From DASRFA01 sp035651755 (lineage in GTDB: Bacteria > Desulfobacterota > Binatia > UBA12015), in contig DASRFA010000001.1 of assembly GCA_035651755.1 (NCBI GenBank), positions 1 through 64,000 on the forward strand: a DNA stretch of 64,000 bases, given 5' to 3'. The notes under the pieces were generated by a model, which made no database searches, was not told where the DNA came from, and saw nothing but the letters and a program-made list of their open reading frames with translations. Made by a program: the position numbers and the translations under genes. Of this stretch, positions 33,149 to 41,767 are shown piece after piece (the stretch's first letter is position 1; the number at the start of each line of letters is the position of its first letter).

Positions 33149-35401
33149 CTATCTGCAGGTCACCTGGCTGAACGTGCGGTTGAACTTGCACGCCGCGGGC
33201 GACGAGAACGTGATCTCCGAGCACTGCCCGGTGTCCGCGGTCGGCTGGTCGATCACGAACGTGCCGCGCAGCGGCGTATCGGACGGCGTCGTCGGGAACG
33301 AGCCGTTCTTCCCGCGCACCGCGAACTTGTAGACGCCGGGCGTCCGCGGGCTCGTCGAGACGGTGATCCCCGAAATCGGGTTGGCGGGCGTCGGAGAGCC
33401 ACCCTTGTAGACCCAGCGCGTGTTCGTCGGGTTCGGCCGCCAGCCGGTGTGGGTCACCGGATTGTACGTGCCGCCCGGCACCACGACGTCCAGAAGCGTC
33501 GCCGGGTCCGCGTTCTCGAGGATGACCCGCACGCCGTTCGCGACCGGATTGATCGCAGGCGTGGTCGGAACGGTCACCTGCCCCTTCATCGTCAGCTTGT
33601 CGTCGCCGAGCGGGAGCAGGATCTTCTGTAGGATGATGCGCCGGTTGAGGGCGTTCCGCTGCCCGCCGACGTTCGTGCACGGATCGCACGTGTCGCCCAG
33701 GCCGTCGCCGTCCGCGTCCGCCTGGGCGAGGTTCGGATCGTTCGGGCAGTTGTCGATCTGATCGCACAGCGTGTCGCCGTCGGCGTCCGGCGACGTCACG
33801 TCGGCCGGGCACGACGTGCTCGAGCCGTCGCAGTTCTCCGCGATGTCGCAGACGCCTGCTGCCGGCCGGCAAACCGTCGTCGTCGGCCGGACCGCGTCCG
33901 CCGGGCAATCGACGTCGACGCCCGTGCACGACTCGGCGACGTCGCAGACGCCCGCCGCGGCACGACACTCCGTACCGCCGGGAGCCAGTGCGTTCGCCGG
34001 GCAGCCGGGGCCGGTGCCGTCACAGGTCTCCGCCAGGTCGCAGACGCCCGCCGCCGCGCGGCACAGGCTGCCGTTCAGGAAGTTGTCGGGGCCGCACGCC
34101 GTGCTCGACCCGTCGCAGTTCTCGGCCGAGTCGCACGGGCCGGCCGAAGGACGACACACCGTGGTCGGCGGCGCCACCGCGTCTGCCGGGCACGTCTTGC
34201 TGACGCCGTCGCAGGTCTCGGCCGCGTCGCAGAGGTCGGCCGACGGCCGGCAAACCGCCGTCGTCGGCTGGACGCCATCCGAGGGACACGCCGCGCTCGA
34301 GCCGGTGCAGTTCTCCGCCACGTCGCACACGCCGCTCGCGCCGCGGCAGACGGTGGTCGACGGCTGGAACGCGTTGGACGGGCAGTTCGGTCCCGAGCCG
34401 GTGCAGTTCTCCGCCACGTCGCACGCGCCGGCCGAGCCGCGACAGACGGTGCTCGACGACGCGAAGCCGTCTCCGGGACAGGTCGCCGACGAGCCGCTGC
34501 AGGTCTCCTGCACGTCGCAGGCGCCGTTCTGCGGCCGGCAGACCTGCCCGGCGCCGCGGAAGTCGCACTGCGAGGTGCAGCACGAGGTCGAGGTGCCGTT
34601 CGCGGCGCCCTGGTCGCACTGCTCGCCCGCTGCGGACTCGACGGTGCCGTTGCCGCAGAGCGACGTGAACGTCACGGTCACGAAGTGGCCGTCGTCCGAC
34701 TGCGTGCGCGCCGGGGTGCCGGCGTAGTCGCAGGCTCCGCAATCGGTCGTCGACCCGTTCTGCTCGCCCTGGCGGACCGCCGCCTCGCACGAGTTGCTGC
34801 GTACGGATCCGTTCCAGGTGAACGTCAGCGAGTGGCTCTGGGCGACGCCGTTGCTCTCGCGGAAGATCGTCGCCGAGGTCGAGAGCGGGCCGTAGCCGAT
34901 CTGGTTGTCGCCGCCGCCGTTGCCGACGTCGGCCGGGCTGGACGTGCTGAGCGTGCCCGAGCTGAGCGCGATGTTCGAGGAGCCGGTCACGCCGCTGGTG
35001 TGCGCCTGGCCGTCGCAATTGATGATGTCCGAGTTCCGCTGCACCATGCCGACGCGCGAGGTGGTGATGTCGAGGCGGTAGCCGCCGGGGGCGGTCGCGC
35101 TGAAGCTCAGGTTGTGCTGCGCGTTGCTGCTCTCGTCGCGCGTGCTGCCGACGCCGATGTCGGCGTTGACGTTCCACGCGTAGCGGCTGGAGAGCGTCGT
35201 CCCGGTGTTTGCGGTCGTCGATCGGGAGAAGGCGCAGAAGCCGTCGGCGTCGTTCCCACCGGAGCACGACGAGCCCGTCGTCGAGCCGGTCGCGCCCGAG
35301 ATCTGTGCTTGCGCGGAAGACGCGGCGAGCGCACCGGCCAGCAGGGCGAACGCTGCGAACGAGATGCTCTTCCGGAGGAGCGCGAGAGGACGTTGGGTCA
35401 T
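33149..35401 (-). CDS. Secreted disintegrin-like Cys-rich repeat protein
   Basis: 750 residues from ATG 35401 (an AGGGGAAAA ribosome site precedes it). The signal peptide ends ASSAQAQ. About 280 residues of beta-rich sequence are followed by eight repeats of roughly 32 residues (285-545) with the pattern CR-x4-CD-x-AE-x-C-x6-C, resembling disintegrin modules. A short TSP3 stretch (CDQIDNCPNDPN...DADGDGLGDTC) follows, then a C-terminal domain (GDDKLTMKG, PGGTYNP, GWR, CKFN) shared with the protein at 14801-16570. The many cysteines imply disulfide formation outside the cytoplasm. A structural or adhesive surface role is probable. Confidence 0.85.
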   Translation of the reverse strand: MTQRPLALLRKSISFAAFALLAGALAASSAQAQISGATGSTTGSSCSGGNDADGFCAFSRSTTANTGTTLSSRYAWNVNADIGVGSTRDESSNAQHNLSFSATAPGGYRLDITTSRVGMVQRNSDIINCDGQAHTSGVTGSSNIALSSGTLSTSSPADVGNGGGDNQIGYGPLSTSATIFRESNGVAQSHSLTFTWNGSVRSNSCEAAVRQGEQNGSTTDCGACDYAGTPARTQSDDGHFVTVTFTSLCGNGTVESAAGEQCDQGAANGTSTSCCTSQCDFRGAGQVCRPQNGACDVQETCSGSSATCPGDGFASSSTVCRGSAGACDVAENCTGSGPNCPSNAFQPSTTVCRGASGVCDVAENCTGSSAACPSDGVQPTTAVCRPSADLCDAAETCDGVSKTCPADAVAPPTTVCRPSAGPCDSAENCDGSSTACGPDNFLNGSLCRAAAGVCDLAETCDGTGPGCPANALAPGGTECRAAAGVCDVAESCTGVDVDCPADAVRPTTTVCRPAAGVCDIAENCDGSSTSCPADVTSPDADGDTLCDQIDNCPNDPNLAQADADGDGLGDTCDPCTNVGGQRNALNRRIILQKILLPLGDDKLTMKGQVTVPTTPAINPVANGVRVILENADPATLLDVVVPGGTYNPVTHTGWRPNPTNTRWVYKGGSPTPANPISGITVSTSPRTPGVYKFAVRGKNGSFPTTPSDTPLRGTFVIDQPTADTGQCSEITFSSPAACKFNRTFSQVTCR
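33775..34550 (-). repeat. Eight 96-bp coding repeats (32-residue Cys-rich modules)
   Basis: The eight modules inside the 33149-35401 gene each start with (V/L/E)CR and carry CDxAE. They differ at many third positions and several residues, so they are diverged tandem copies, not recent perfect duplicates. Confidence 0.8.
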
Positions 35402-35621
35402 CGGTTTTCCCCTGCCCGCTGGCGGGCATCGGCTTTGGGTGTTCAGTCGCGGGCTCGTCGGCGGCTCGGCAGCTTGCCCTTTCCTTCGCGCCCCGGGCGT
35501 CAGAGTGCGTCGCGCGTACCGCGCGGCGTGCGATAAAGAGCAAGAAGCAAAGCGCCGGTCAACGCAGAACCTCGGTGGGTCACGCGTCGCGTCGGTCCGC
35601 ACGGAGCCCGCGAGGGGGCGG
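35402..35621 (-). promoter_or_regulatory. 5' region of the Cys-rich repeat gene with possible structured leader
   Basis: This 220-bp gap lies between the TPR protein's stop and the Cys-rich gene's start. On the minus strand a hairpin TGCCCGC/GCGGGCA (35413-35428) lies just before the ribosome site. Further upstream is a purine-rich tract GGAAAGGGCAAGC, vaguely like the GGGCAAACC core of c-di-GMP-I riboswitches; the GNRA and GACGCAAAGCC parts are not clearly there. No promoter was identified with confidence. Confidence 0.3.
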
Positions 35622-37757
35622 TCAGGAGCTCGGCGCCGCCGACCCGCGCGGCGCGGGCACCGCGCGGCCTTCGCCGCCTCCGGCTCCCTCGTTCACGGCC
35701 TGCAGCTCCCGCTCGGCCTCCGTCCATTGCGGGGAGAGGCGGAGCGCCTCGCGCAGGCTCGCGGCGGCTTCCGCGCGCCGGCCCTCGCGGGCGAGCACGA
35801 CGCCGAGCTGGTAGTGCGGCTCGGCGCGCGTCGGTCGCAGGCGGACCGCCTCGGCGAGGTGCGCCTCCGCTTCCGGAAGCCGACCGGCGGCTGCGAGCGC
35901 GATCCCGAGGTTCTGGTGCGCGTCCGCGAATCCCGGATCGAGGCGAACGGCGGCCGTGTACGAGGCGATGGCGTCGTCGGTGCGACCCGTCAGGAACAGC
36001 ACGTTCCCGAGGTTGCTGTGAGGGTCCGCAAAGCGGGGCCGACTCTGGATCGCGCGCTGGTAGGCTCCGATCGCCTCGGGATAGCGGCCCTGCTGCGCGA
36101 GCGCGTTCCCGAGGTTGCTCCACGCCTCGGCGTTCGCGGGCTCGAGATGCACCGCCTCCCCGAGCGCGGTCACGGCCTCGGGAAGCCGGCCCTGGGCGGC
36201 GAGGGCCCGCCCCAGGTTGTTGCGAGCGAAGGCGTCGTCCGGCTTGACCGCGATCGCGGCCCGGAAATGCTCCATCGCGGGTGCGACGTCGCCGGCTTCG
36301 AGCAGGAGGAGCCCGAGATTGTTGTGCGCCATCCACGCGTCCGGGTTCTTCGCCAGCGTGTCCGTCCAGAGCGTCGGGAGGTCGCGATAGCTCCGCGCCT
36401 GCCGTGCGGTCAGGATCGCGAGCACGACGAGCAGCGCGCCCGCAGCGACGATCGCGATGGCGCGCGCCGGTTCGCCGACCCGTCCCACGCCGAGCCGTCG
36501 CGCCGCCGTGGTCGCGAGCGCGGCGCCGAGCGCGATCGGTCCCAGGCTCGCGAGGTACTGGAAGTGGTCGGCGACGAACGAGTACCGCATCGGAAACGCG
36601 TTCACGAACCCGAGCGCCGGGCCGAGCGTCGCGACGAAGAACAGGAGCGCGACGAGCGGCCCGCGGCCGGTCCGGGGCGCGAGCGCGAAGAGCGCGCCTG
36701 CAGCGGCGAGCACCCCGACCGGGAACGCGAGCTGCCACGGCGACGAGAGATCGAGCGTCCAGCGCGGGTAGATGAAGGTGAGGGTCCCCGGCCAAAAGAG
36801 CTTGCCGAGGTAGAACCAGACGGCGCGACCCGCGATCAGGCACCGCTCCGCGAAGGAGAGATCCCAGTCGCCCCCCACCGCGCCGACGTGCTGTCGCTCC
36901 ATGGCGATCGTGACGAACGCGAGCCCGGCGCCGAGCGCGAAGAACGGCGACAGCAACGCGACGTCCCGGATGCTCACGCGGCCGCGCTTCCACCAGATGA
37001 TGAGGAGGATCGCCGCCGGCAGCGTGCACACCACCGTCTTCGCGAGCAGGCCCGCCCCGAAGAGCGCGAGCGAGAGCACGTAGATCGCGACCCGGGTCGC
37101 CGGCGAAGTCCCACCCGCGCCGGCGAGCCATGCCGTCGCCCGCCGGTCGGCCGCGAGGAAGCGGAGGTACGCGAGGAGCGCGCCGAGGTAGAGAACGCCC
37201 GACAGGACGTTCTTCCGCTCGCTCACCCACGCGACGGATTCGACGTGGACGGGGTGGACGGCGAACAGCGCGGCGGCGAGCCAGGCGCCGGGAATCGAGA
37301 GGCTCCCGAGCGCGAGCGCCGCCAGGACGGCGTTGGCCGCGTGCAGCAGCACGTTGGCGAGGTGGTAGCCGAACGGATCGAGACCGCCGATCTGGTAATT
37401 CAGCCAGAGGCTCGTGAAGGTCAGGGGGTAGTATTGCGGGACGGCGCCCGGCTCGAGCCAGATGCGCCCGAGGCCCGCGAGCGAGCGCAGGGTCGCGTTC
37501 GCGGTGACGTAGTCGTCGTCGTCCCAGACGAAGCCGTTGGTGAGCGCGGGAAGATAGGCGACGAGCGTCAAGAGGACGACGCCGAGAGCGGGGACGAGGA
37601 CCGCGGCGCTCCAGCTCGCGCGCACCGGCCGCGCGACCGGCTCGCCCGGATGAGGCTCGTCCCGCTGTGCGGCCACCGCCGCGGGATGCGATCCGGCCCG
37701 CTGGCCCCCGGCCGGGGGCCGGGGGCGGGATGGCTTGCGCGCGCTTCTTCTCGCCAC
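35622..37757 (-). CDS. TMTC-like multispanning GT-C protein with TPR tail
   Basis: 711 residues. A short basic N-terminus is followed by about ten transmembrane segments (about 48-430), containing the acidic loop FVWDDDDYV and the conserved HPVHVESVAWVSERKN. Both are typical of eukaryotic TMTC O-mannosyltransferases and their bacterial relatives. From about residue 440 there are seven or more TPR units (NLGLLLLEAGD, NNLGRALAAQGRLPEAV and so on). TMTC proteins take mannose from dolichyl phosphate to cadherin-like substrates. A bacterial counterpart would act on a periplasmic protein; the TPRs may bind it. The Ca-binding propeller proteins nearby are candidate substrates. Confidence 0.8.
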   Translation of the reverse strand: MARRSARKPSRPRPPAGGQRAGSHPAAVAAQRDEPHPGEPVARPVRASWSAAVLVPALGVVLLTLVAYLPALTNGFVWDDDDYVTANATLRSLAGLGRIWLEPGAVPQYYPLTFTSLWLNYQIGGLDPFGYHLANVLLHAANAVLAALALGSLSIPGAWLAAALFAVHPVHVESVAWVSERKNVLSGVLYLGALLAYLRFLAADRRATAWLAGAGGTSPATRVAIYVLSLALFGAGLLAKTVVCTLPAAILLIIWWKRGRVSIRDVALLSPFFALGAGLAFVTIAMERQHVGAVGGDWDLSFAERCLIAGRAVWFYLGKLFWPGTLTFIYPRWTLDLSSPWQLAFPVGVLAAAGALFALAPRTGRGPLVALLFFVATLGPALGFVNAFPMRYSFVADHFQYLASLGPIALGAALATTAARRLGVGRVGEPARAIAIVAAGALLVVLAILTARQARSYRDLPTLWTDTLAKNPDAWMAHNNLGLLLLEAGDVAPAMEHFRAAIAVKPDDAFARNNLGRALAAQGRLPEAVTALGEAVHLEPANAEAWSNLGNALAQQGRYPEAIGAYQRAIQSRPRFADPHSNLGNVLFLTGRTDDAIASYTAAVRLDPGFADAHQNLGIALAAAGRLPEAEAHLAEAVRLRPTRAEPHYQLGVVLAREGRRAEAAASLREALRLSPQWTEAERELQAVNEGAGGGEGRAVPAPRGSAAPSS

Positions 37758-37934
37758 GGGATCGTCCCCGGAGGGCGGCCGGATTATGAACGGAGCGCGA
37801 CGGGTGATCCAACGTGTAAACGCCGGTCGCCACGCGGCGATCCCGTTCTTCGGAAAGGGTCTTGACCTTCCGCGACGCGGAATGGCTTCTTCGAAAGGGA
37901 GGCTCGGCCTCCGCCTCCGAACCGTGATCCCCGC

Positions 37935-38807
37935 ATGAGCCCGCGCTCCTCACATCTCGCCGCCCGGCTGGCAGGCGACGCCGGTACGGCCGACCCGGTC
38001 GATCTGCGCGGGCTCGCCGCTCGCCTGCGACCGCTCTCCGGCACGTTCGGATCGGCAGAGCCGTTTCCCCACGTCGTCCTGGACGACTTTCTGCCGGAGT
38101 CGGTGGCCGAAGCGCTTGCCGCCGAGTTCGACGACGCTTCGATCGCCTGGCAATCCCTTCATCACGTGAACGAGCGGAAGCTCGTCTTCGGCGACCGGGA
38201 GGCCATGGGACCGGTCGGCGCCGCGGTCGTGAGCGCGCTCCAGTCTCCCGGCTTCCGTTCAACCCTCGAGCGCTTGACCGGCGTGCCCGGCCTCTTCGGC
38301 GACCCGGACCTCGACGGGGCCGGCTTTCACCGCACCGAGCCGGGCGGCCACCTGAACGTCCACGCCGATGCGCTCGCGCACTCCAAGCGCCGTACCTGGA
38401 GCCGCCAGCTCAACCTGATCCTGTTCCTCAACCGCGACTGGCAGGAGGCCTATCGCGGCTGGCTCGAGCTGTGGGACGCGCGCGTGGAGCGCTGCGTCCG
38501 CCGCATCTCGCCCGTCTTCAACCGCGCGGTCGTTTTCCGGACCAGCGCGATCTCGTTCCACGGCGTACCGGAGGGCGTCGCGTGTCCGCCCGGACACGCC
38601 CGCAAGTCGCTGGCGCTCTACTACTACCGCGACGAGAGCCGGACGGTGGCGCTGCAGCCGACCCGCTACGTGCCGCGACCCGGCGATCCGCCGCTCCGGC
38701 GCGCGCTCATCCGGCTCGATCGCGCCGTGCTCGCGCTCTACTCGCTGCTGAAGCGCTACACCCCGCTCGACGACGCCCGCGTGGCGCGCATCCTGCGCCG
38801 GTTCTGA
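37935..38807 (+). CDS. Prolyl-4-hydroxylase-like 2-oxoglutarate oxygenase
   Basis: 290 residues. The N-terminal FPHVVLDDFLP motif and the iron-binding His143-x-Asp145 (LNVHADA), distal His209 (ISFHGVP) and Arg223 (ARKSLALYYY) form the complete P4H-type active site. Bacterial P4H-like enzymes hydroxylate proline in peptides or proteins, or act on sugars and lipids. No signal peptide, so the target is modified inside. The C-terminal basic tail after about 235 is helical. It is the third 2-oxoglutarate oxygenase in the window, following the TPR gene divergently after 177 bp. Confidence 0.82.
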   Translation: MSPRSSHLAARLAGDAGTADPVDLRGLAARLRPLSGTFGSAEPFPHVVLDDFLPESVAEALAAEFDDASIAWQSLHHVNERKLVFGDREAMGPVGAAVVSALQSPGFRSTLERLTGVPGLFGDPDLDGAGFHRTEPGGHLNVHADALAHSKRRTWSRQLNLILFLNRDWQEAYRGWLELWDARVERCVRRISPVFNRAVVFRTSAISFHGVPEGVACPPGHARKSLALYYYRDESRTVALQPTRYVPRPGDPPLRRALIRLDRAVLALYSLLKRYTPLDDARVARILRRF

Positions 38808-38826
38808 TCGGCGCTCGCCGCCGATC
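38806..38826. terminator. Hairpin between convergent genes
   Basis: GATCGGCG (38806-38813) pairs with CGCCGATC (38819-38826) over a CTCGC loop, overlapping the P4H-like gene's stop codon. The convergent FG-GAP gene ends 20 bp further on. Confidence 0.45.
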
Positions 38827-38846
38827 GCGCGTCCCGGTCGGACGTC

Positions 38847-41063
38847 TCACGCCGCCGGCACGCATTGCAGGACGAGAAGGTCCGTGTCCACACGTCCGTC
38901 GCCCGCGCGTGCCTTCAGGCCGACCTTCACCTTGTTGGGCGTGGCCCGGCCCGTCGCGCTCTCGCCGAGCGGCACCGTGACCGCGATCGCGTCCGTGCAG
39001 TAATCGCGCGACGCGTTCACGATCGGCGAGCTGGTCGTCACGCCGAGCTCTCCCCCGGCGCCGAAGGCCGCCGTCAGCTGCGCGTGCACCGCCCGGTCGA
39101 GCGCCTTCCGGCTCACCTTCGACGGCGCCTTCACCTCGATGCGCGCGATGTCGCTCGGGGTACAGCGAGCGAGTCGCGGATCCGAGTCGTTCACGCAGAG
39201 CGCGAGCGAGAACCTGCAGGACCCGTTCGCGCCGTCGGTGTCGCAGGCGGGGTCGCCGTCCCGGCAGCGGGCGAGGGCGATCGGGACGCCGGCGCCGTCG
39301 CGCGGAGGAGCGGGTTGGAGCCTCCACTCGATGAAGCACTCGGTGCGCGAGCCGAGAGCGCCGCCCGGGATGCAGTCGTTGGCCGGAGCGGACGCCCGGC
39401 AGCCCGCGTCGCCGGCGCGCGGCTCGTTCAGGACGACCGTACGACCGACCGCCACGTCGCCGAGCACGGTCTCCGTGCCTCCCGGCCATGCGACCCGGAG
39501 CTCGTCGACGTCCGCGGCCGGGCCGAGCCCGAAATGCGCCTCCGCCGGGTCCTGCGACTCGAAGTTGCTGCCGGCGCGGAGCTCGCGCATCTGGGCGACT
39601 CCGCCCGCGGACGCGAACACGCGCGCTCCGATCGCCTCGCGGTTCCCCCCGCGCGCGAGCAGCTTGACGGCGAGAGAGCCGTTGCCGGCGCCGTCGTTTC
39701 GCAGGAGCTTCGGCAGCCCGGAGTTGTTCGAGTAGAAGAGGTCGAGGTCGCCGTCGCGGTCGTAGTCGAGCGCGACGACGCCGCGCCCGAGGCCGGTGTC
39801 GGCCGCGCCGAGCGCGCCGGCGGTCTCCGCGAACGTCCCGTCGCCGTTCGAGACGAAGACGCGCGCGGGGTCGGCGTGGAACTCGCTCGAGTCTGGAATG
39901 TCCCGGGGTCCCCAGCCGTTCACGTGGACGAGGTCGAGGTGACCGTCGTCGTCGAGGTCGGCGAAGGTCGACCCCCAGCCCCAGTACCCGATCCGCACGC
40001 CGGCCGCGTCGGTGGCGTCGGCGAACGTCCCGTCCCCCGCGTTCCGGTAGAGGCGGTTGCCGGTCACGCCCCAGTTGCCCTCGGCCGTCCCGTTCGGGTC
40101 CCAGATGCTGGACACGAACCAGTCGAGGTCGCCGTCCTCGTCGACGTCGCCGATCGCCGCGCCCATGCCGTTCTCGTCGGTCACGACCGCGGGGTCGGTC
40201 GCGTCGTCGAACGTCCCGTCGCCCCGGTTGTGGAGAACGCGGCTCGCGCCGAAGTCGGCCGCGACGAGCAGGTCCGGCCAGGCGTCGCCGTCGACGTCCG
40301 CGAAGTTGCCGGTGAACGACAGGTCCATCGTCGGGGGGAAGAGGCCGAGCCGGCTCGCGAAGATCGGGATGCCGGCCGCCTGGCTGACGTCGGCGAAGTG
40401 GCCGTCGCCGTCGTTGCGCCAGAGATGGCCGGTCGCCTGCGGCGGCGAGAACGTCGTCGACCAGCGCGAGACGAAGAGGTCGAGGTCGCCGTCGCGGTCG
40501 TAGTCGCCGAAGCTCGCGGAGAAGCTGTGCGGGCCGGGGAGCGCGATCCCGGACGAGGACGTCACGTCGTCGAAGCGACCGTCGCCCCGGTTCCGGAAGA
40601 GGCGCGCCGGCAGGTCGTGGATCCCGAGGACGAGGAGATCGAGCCAGCCGTCGCCGTCGACGTCGGCGAAGGTCGCGCTCGAGTACGTCGCGGCCGGAAG
40701 GGCGACGCCGGCGGCCGCGGCGACGTCGCCGAACGTGCCGTCGCCCCGGTTCCGGAAGAGCATCGCCGGGCCCGCGTCACCGCGGACGACGAAGAGGTCG
40801 ATCCAGCCGTCGCGGTCGTAGTCGCCGGCCGCGACGCCACCCGCAATGATACCGGGCTCGCCGTACTGGGATTCGAACGAGTACCCATGGACGTACGCGA
40901 GGCCGGCGGCCGCGGTGACGTCCGTGAAGTGCCACGCGCCCCGCGCGTCGCGCGGTTCGGCCGTGCAGAGCACCGCGACGACGACGGCGAGCGCGCGACC
41001 GGGCGATCTGCCGGCGCGCGTGGGGCCGGCGGACGCGCTCGGCCGGTGCCGCCACGTCGCCAT
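38847..41063 (-). CDS. Secreted FG-GAP/VCBS and UnbV protein with unusual Cys-containing C-terminal domain
   Basis: 738 residues from ATG 41063, signal peptide ending near AEPRDARGAW. About ten FG-GAP repeats (DYDRDGDLDLF, DVDGDGWLDLL, calcium loops) make up residues 40-500 and an ASPIC/UnbV domain (GARVFASAGGVAQM...LRVAWPGGTETVL) follows. Residues about 585-738 form a separate region with CFIEWRLQP, CRDGDPACDTDG, CRFSLALCVND and CTPSDI, for which I recognise no family. It starts 53 bp after leuD, in the same direction, and might share that transcript. Confidence 0.85.
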   Translation of the reverse strand: MATWRHRPSASAGPTRAGRSPGRALAVVVAVLCTAEPRDARGAWHFTDVTAAAGLAYVHGYSFESQYGEPGIIAGGVAAGDYDRDGWIDLFVVRGDAGPAMLFRNRGDGTFGDVAAAAGVALPAATYSSATFADVDGDGWLDLLVLGIHDLPARLFRNRGDGRFDDVTSSSGIALPGPHSFSASFGDYDRDGDLDLFVSRWSTTFSPPQATGHLWRNDGDGHFADVSQAAGIPIFASRLGLFPPTMDLSFTGNFADVDGDAWPDLLVAADFGASRVLHNRGDGTFDDATDPAVVTDENGMGAAIGDVDEDGDLDWFVSSIWDPNGTAEGNWGVTGNRLYRNAGDGTFADATDAAGVRIGYWGWGSTFADLDDDGHLDLVHVNGWGPRDIPDSSEFHADPARVFVSNGDGTFAETAGALGAADTGLGRGVVALDYDRDGDLDLFYSNNSGLPKLLRNDGAGNGSLAVKLLARGGNREAIGARVFASAGGVAQMRELRAGSNFESQDPAEAHFGLGPAADVDELRVAWPGGTETVLGDVAVGRTVVLNEPRAGDAGCRASAPANDCIPGGALGSRTECFIEWRLQPAPPRDGAGVPIALARCRDGDPACDTDGANGSCRFSLALCVNDSDPRLARCTPSDIARIEVKAPSKVSRKALDRAVHAQLTAAFGAGGELGVTTSSPIVNASRDYCTDAIAVTVPLGESATGRATPNKVKVGLKARAGDGRVDTDLLVLQCVPAA

Positions 41064-41116
41064 CGAATCGCGCCGGTTCTCGGCTCGCGGCAGGCGGAAG
41101 TCAAGCCAAATCGCGA

Positions 41117-41767
41117 TCAGCGACCGAAGCCGCTCACGTACGGAAGACGCGAGGCCGTCGAGCGGACCTGATCGAGAGCGTCGACGAGGATGCGGGTCGC
41201 GTCCCAGGCGCCGCGGAGAAGCTGGCCGCGCGCGCCCGCCGGAATGGATACCGCGAACGTCGCGCCGCGATAGGTCGCCGTGCACGCCTCGACGTCGATC
41301 GTGAGGTCGTGCGCCGGGTCCTCCCGGACCGCCTCCATCAGGCGCGCGACGTCGGCTGCGCTCGCGGTCGCGCACGGGATGCCCATCGCCACGCAGTTCC
41401 CGAAGAAGATGTCGGCGAACGACTCGCCGACGATCGCGTGGATCCCCCAGCGCCAGAGCGCCTGCGGCGCGTGCTCGCGCGACGACCCGCACCCGAAGTT
41501 CTTGTTCACGATCGCGACCCGCGCGCCCTTCGCGCGGTAGCGCGGGTCGTTCATCGGGTGGTCGAGCGGCCGGCCGTCGCCGTCGAAGCGCGCGTCGCGG
41601 AAGGCGAGCTCGCCGAGCCCGTCGAACGTGATCGCGGTCATGAAGCGCGCCGGGATGATGCGATCGGTGTCGATGTCGTTGCCGGGCAGGGGGATCGGGC
41701 GCCCGACGACGCGCTTCACCGGGATCAGCGCGGAGCCGCGCGCGCCGCCGTCCTTCGCGTCCGCCAT
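41117..41767 (-). CDS. leuD: 3-isopropylmalate dehydratase small subunit
   Basis: 216 residues, normal for LeuD. GNDIDTDRIIPARFM, NKNFGCGSSREHAPQAL and SFADIFFGNC are the family signatures. It forms the swivel domain that completes the active site of LeuC, and its start codon overlaps the LeuC stop (TGATG), so production is coupled. With LeuC it converts 2-isopropylmalate to 3-isopropylmalate in leucine synthesis. This is the separate, bacterial-type version; the fused LeuD-LeuC-like protein at 17317-19035 is much more diverged. Confidence 0.95.
   Translation of the reverse strand: MADAKDGGARGSALIPVKRVVGRPIPLPGNDIDTDRIIPARFMTAITFDGLGELAFRDARFDGDGRPLDHPMNDPRYRAKGARVAIVNKNFGCGSSREHAPQALWRWGIHAIVGESFADIFFGNCVAMGIPCATASAADVARLMEAVREDPAHDLTIDVEACTATYRGATFAVSIPAGARGQLLRGAWDATRILVDALDQVRSTASRLPYVSGFGR

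Noticed and set aside
33775..34550. CRISPR array
   Set aside because: The 96-bp periodicity is the coding repeat of a 32-residue Cys module. There are no short identical repeats with unique spacers and no cas genes.
35402..35621. Confident c-di-GMP riboswitch annotation
   Set aside because: Only a partial core resemblance is visible. Without a covariance-model hit it is listed only as a low-confidence possibility.
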